64,000 nucleotides of DNA, from NCBI GenBank assembly GCA_017550645.1, contig JAFZOI010000036.1:210533-274532 (forward strand), written 5' to 3'. The stretch's first letter is position 1. Each line of letters opens with the position of its first letter. The notes below the pieces were generated by a model. That model made no database searches. It saw nothing but the letters and a program-made list of their open reading frames with translations, and was not told where the DNA came from. The stretch is from Oscillospiraceae bacterium. Lineage in GTDB: Bacteria; Bacillota; Clostridia; Oscillospirales; Oscillospiraceae. A program made the translations under genes and the position numbers. Positions 63,981-64,000 of this stretch are shown piece after piece.

Positions 63981-64000
63981 TGTATGATCACGGCTTTGGA

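Overview
The window looks like the chromosome of a GC-rich anaerobic Clostridia-type Firmicute. Pointers are a perfect CIRCE operator in front of groESL, an RqcP (YabO) homologue, a short HisG with a separate HisZ, an ArgJ-based cyclic arginine pathway, a glycyl radical enzyme, a class I CoA-transferase, GGAGG ribosome sites and near-consensus sigma-A promoters. No phage, insertion sequence or CRISPR array is visible. Species assignment is inference.

Layout. 1-3.4 kb, minus strand: a partial XdhC-like protein, a small P-loop protein, pgi and a D,D-carboxypeptidase. 3.5-9 kb, plus strand: a tightly packed housekeeping run (thiI, cinA, prmA, a THUMP RNA methyltransferase, a lipid kinase). 9.1-11.2 kb: groES-groEL under an extended CIRCE palindrome. 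11.2-13.1 kb: a SIMPL protein, a one-span membrane protein and a HEAT-repeat protein. 13.2-23.3 kb: what looks like one 11-gene operon. It starts with a membrane protein built from two catalytically degenerate domains (HAD-like plus LTA-synthase-like), continues with hisZ-G-D-B-H-A-F-I-E and ends with an NSS-family sodium symporter. 23.4-31.8 kb: a Dabb-like protein, a predicted small RNA and the minus-strand cluster argG-H-C-J-B-D-F, with an ARG-box-like site over the argG -35. 32.1-33.5 kb: a two-subunit CoA-transferase. 33.5-38.5 kb, minus: an M3 peptidase, a membrane protein, rqcP and an orphan glycyl radical enzyme.

38.6-47 kb appears to be a purine nucleoside locus. It has a BMP lipoprotein, a cytosolic ParB-like/BMP fusion overlapping xpt, three very small membrane proteins (two a recent tandem duplication), and, convergent to these, the BMP-type ABC transporter (ATPase plus two permeases). 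47.1-57.6 kb: tRNA-Ser, an aquaporin, an acyltransferase, a DUF1508 protein with a small helical protein, galE, a LUD protein, a lipoprotein and a GH3 hydrolase with Thr-Pro linkers, a ferredoxin-type aldo/keto reductase and a DUF853 ATPase. 57.6-62.6 kb: two duplicated ABC-2 export cassettes, one with a nine-base G tract inside its promoter. 62.8-64 kb: tRNA-Trp, a CAU tRNA, a GNAT gene, tRNA-Asn and the 5S rRNA end of an rRNA operon that continues past the right edge.

The best candidates for undescribed biology are the double-degenerate HAD/LTA-synthase fusion heading the his operon, the ParB-BMP/xpt/small-membrane-protein unit, the poly-G promoter of the export cassette, and the 73-nt predicted RNA at 23.7 kb.
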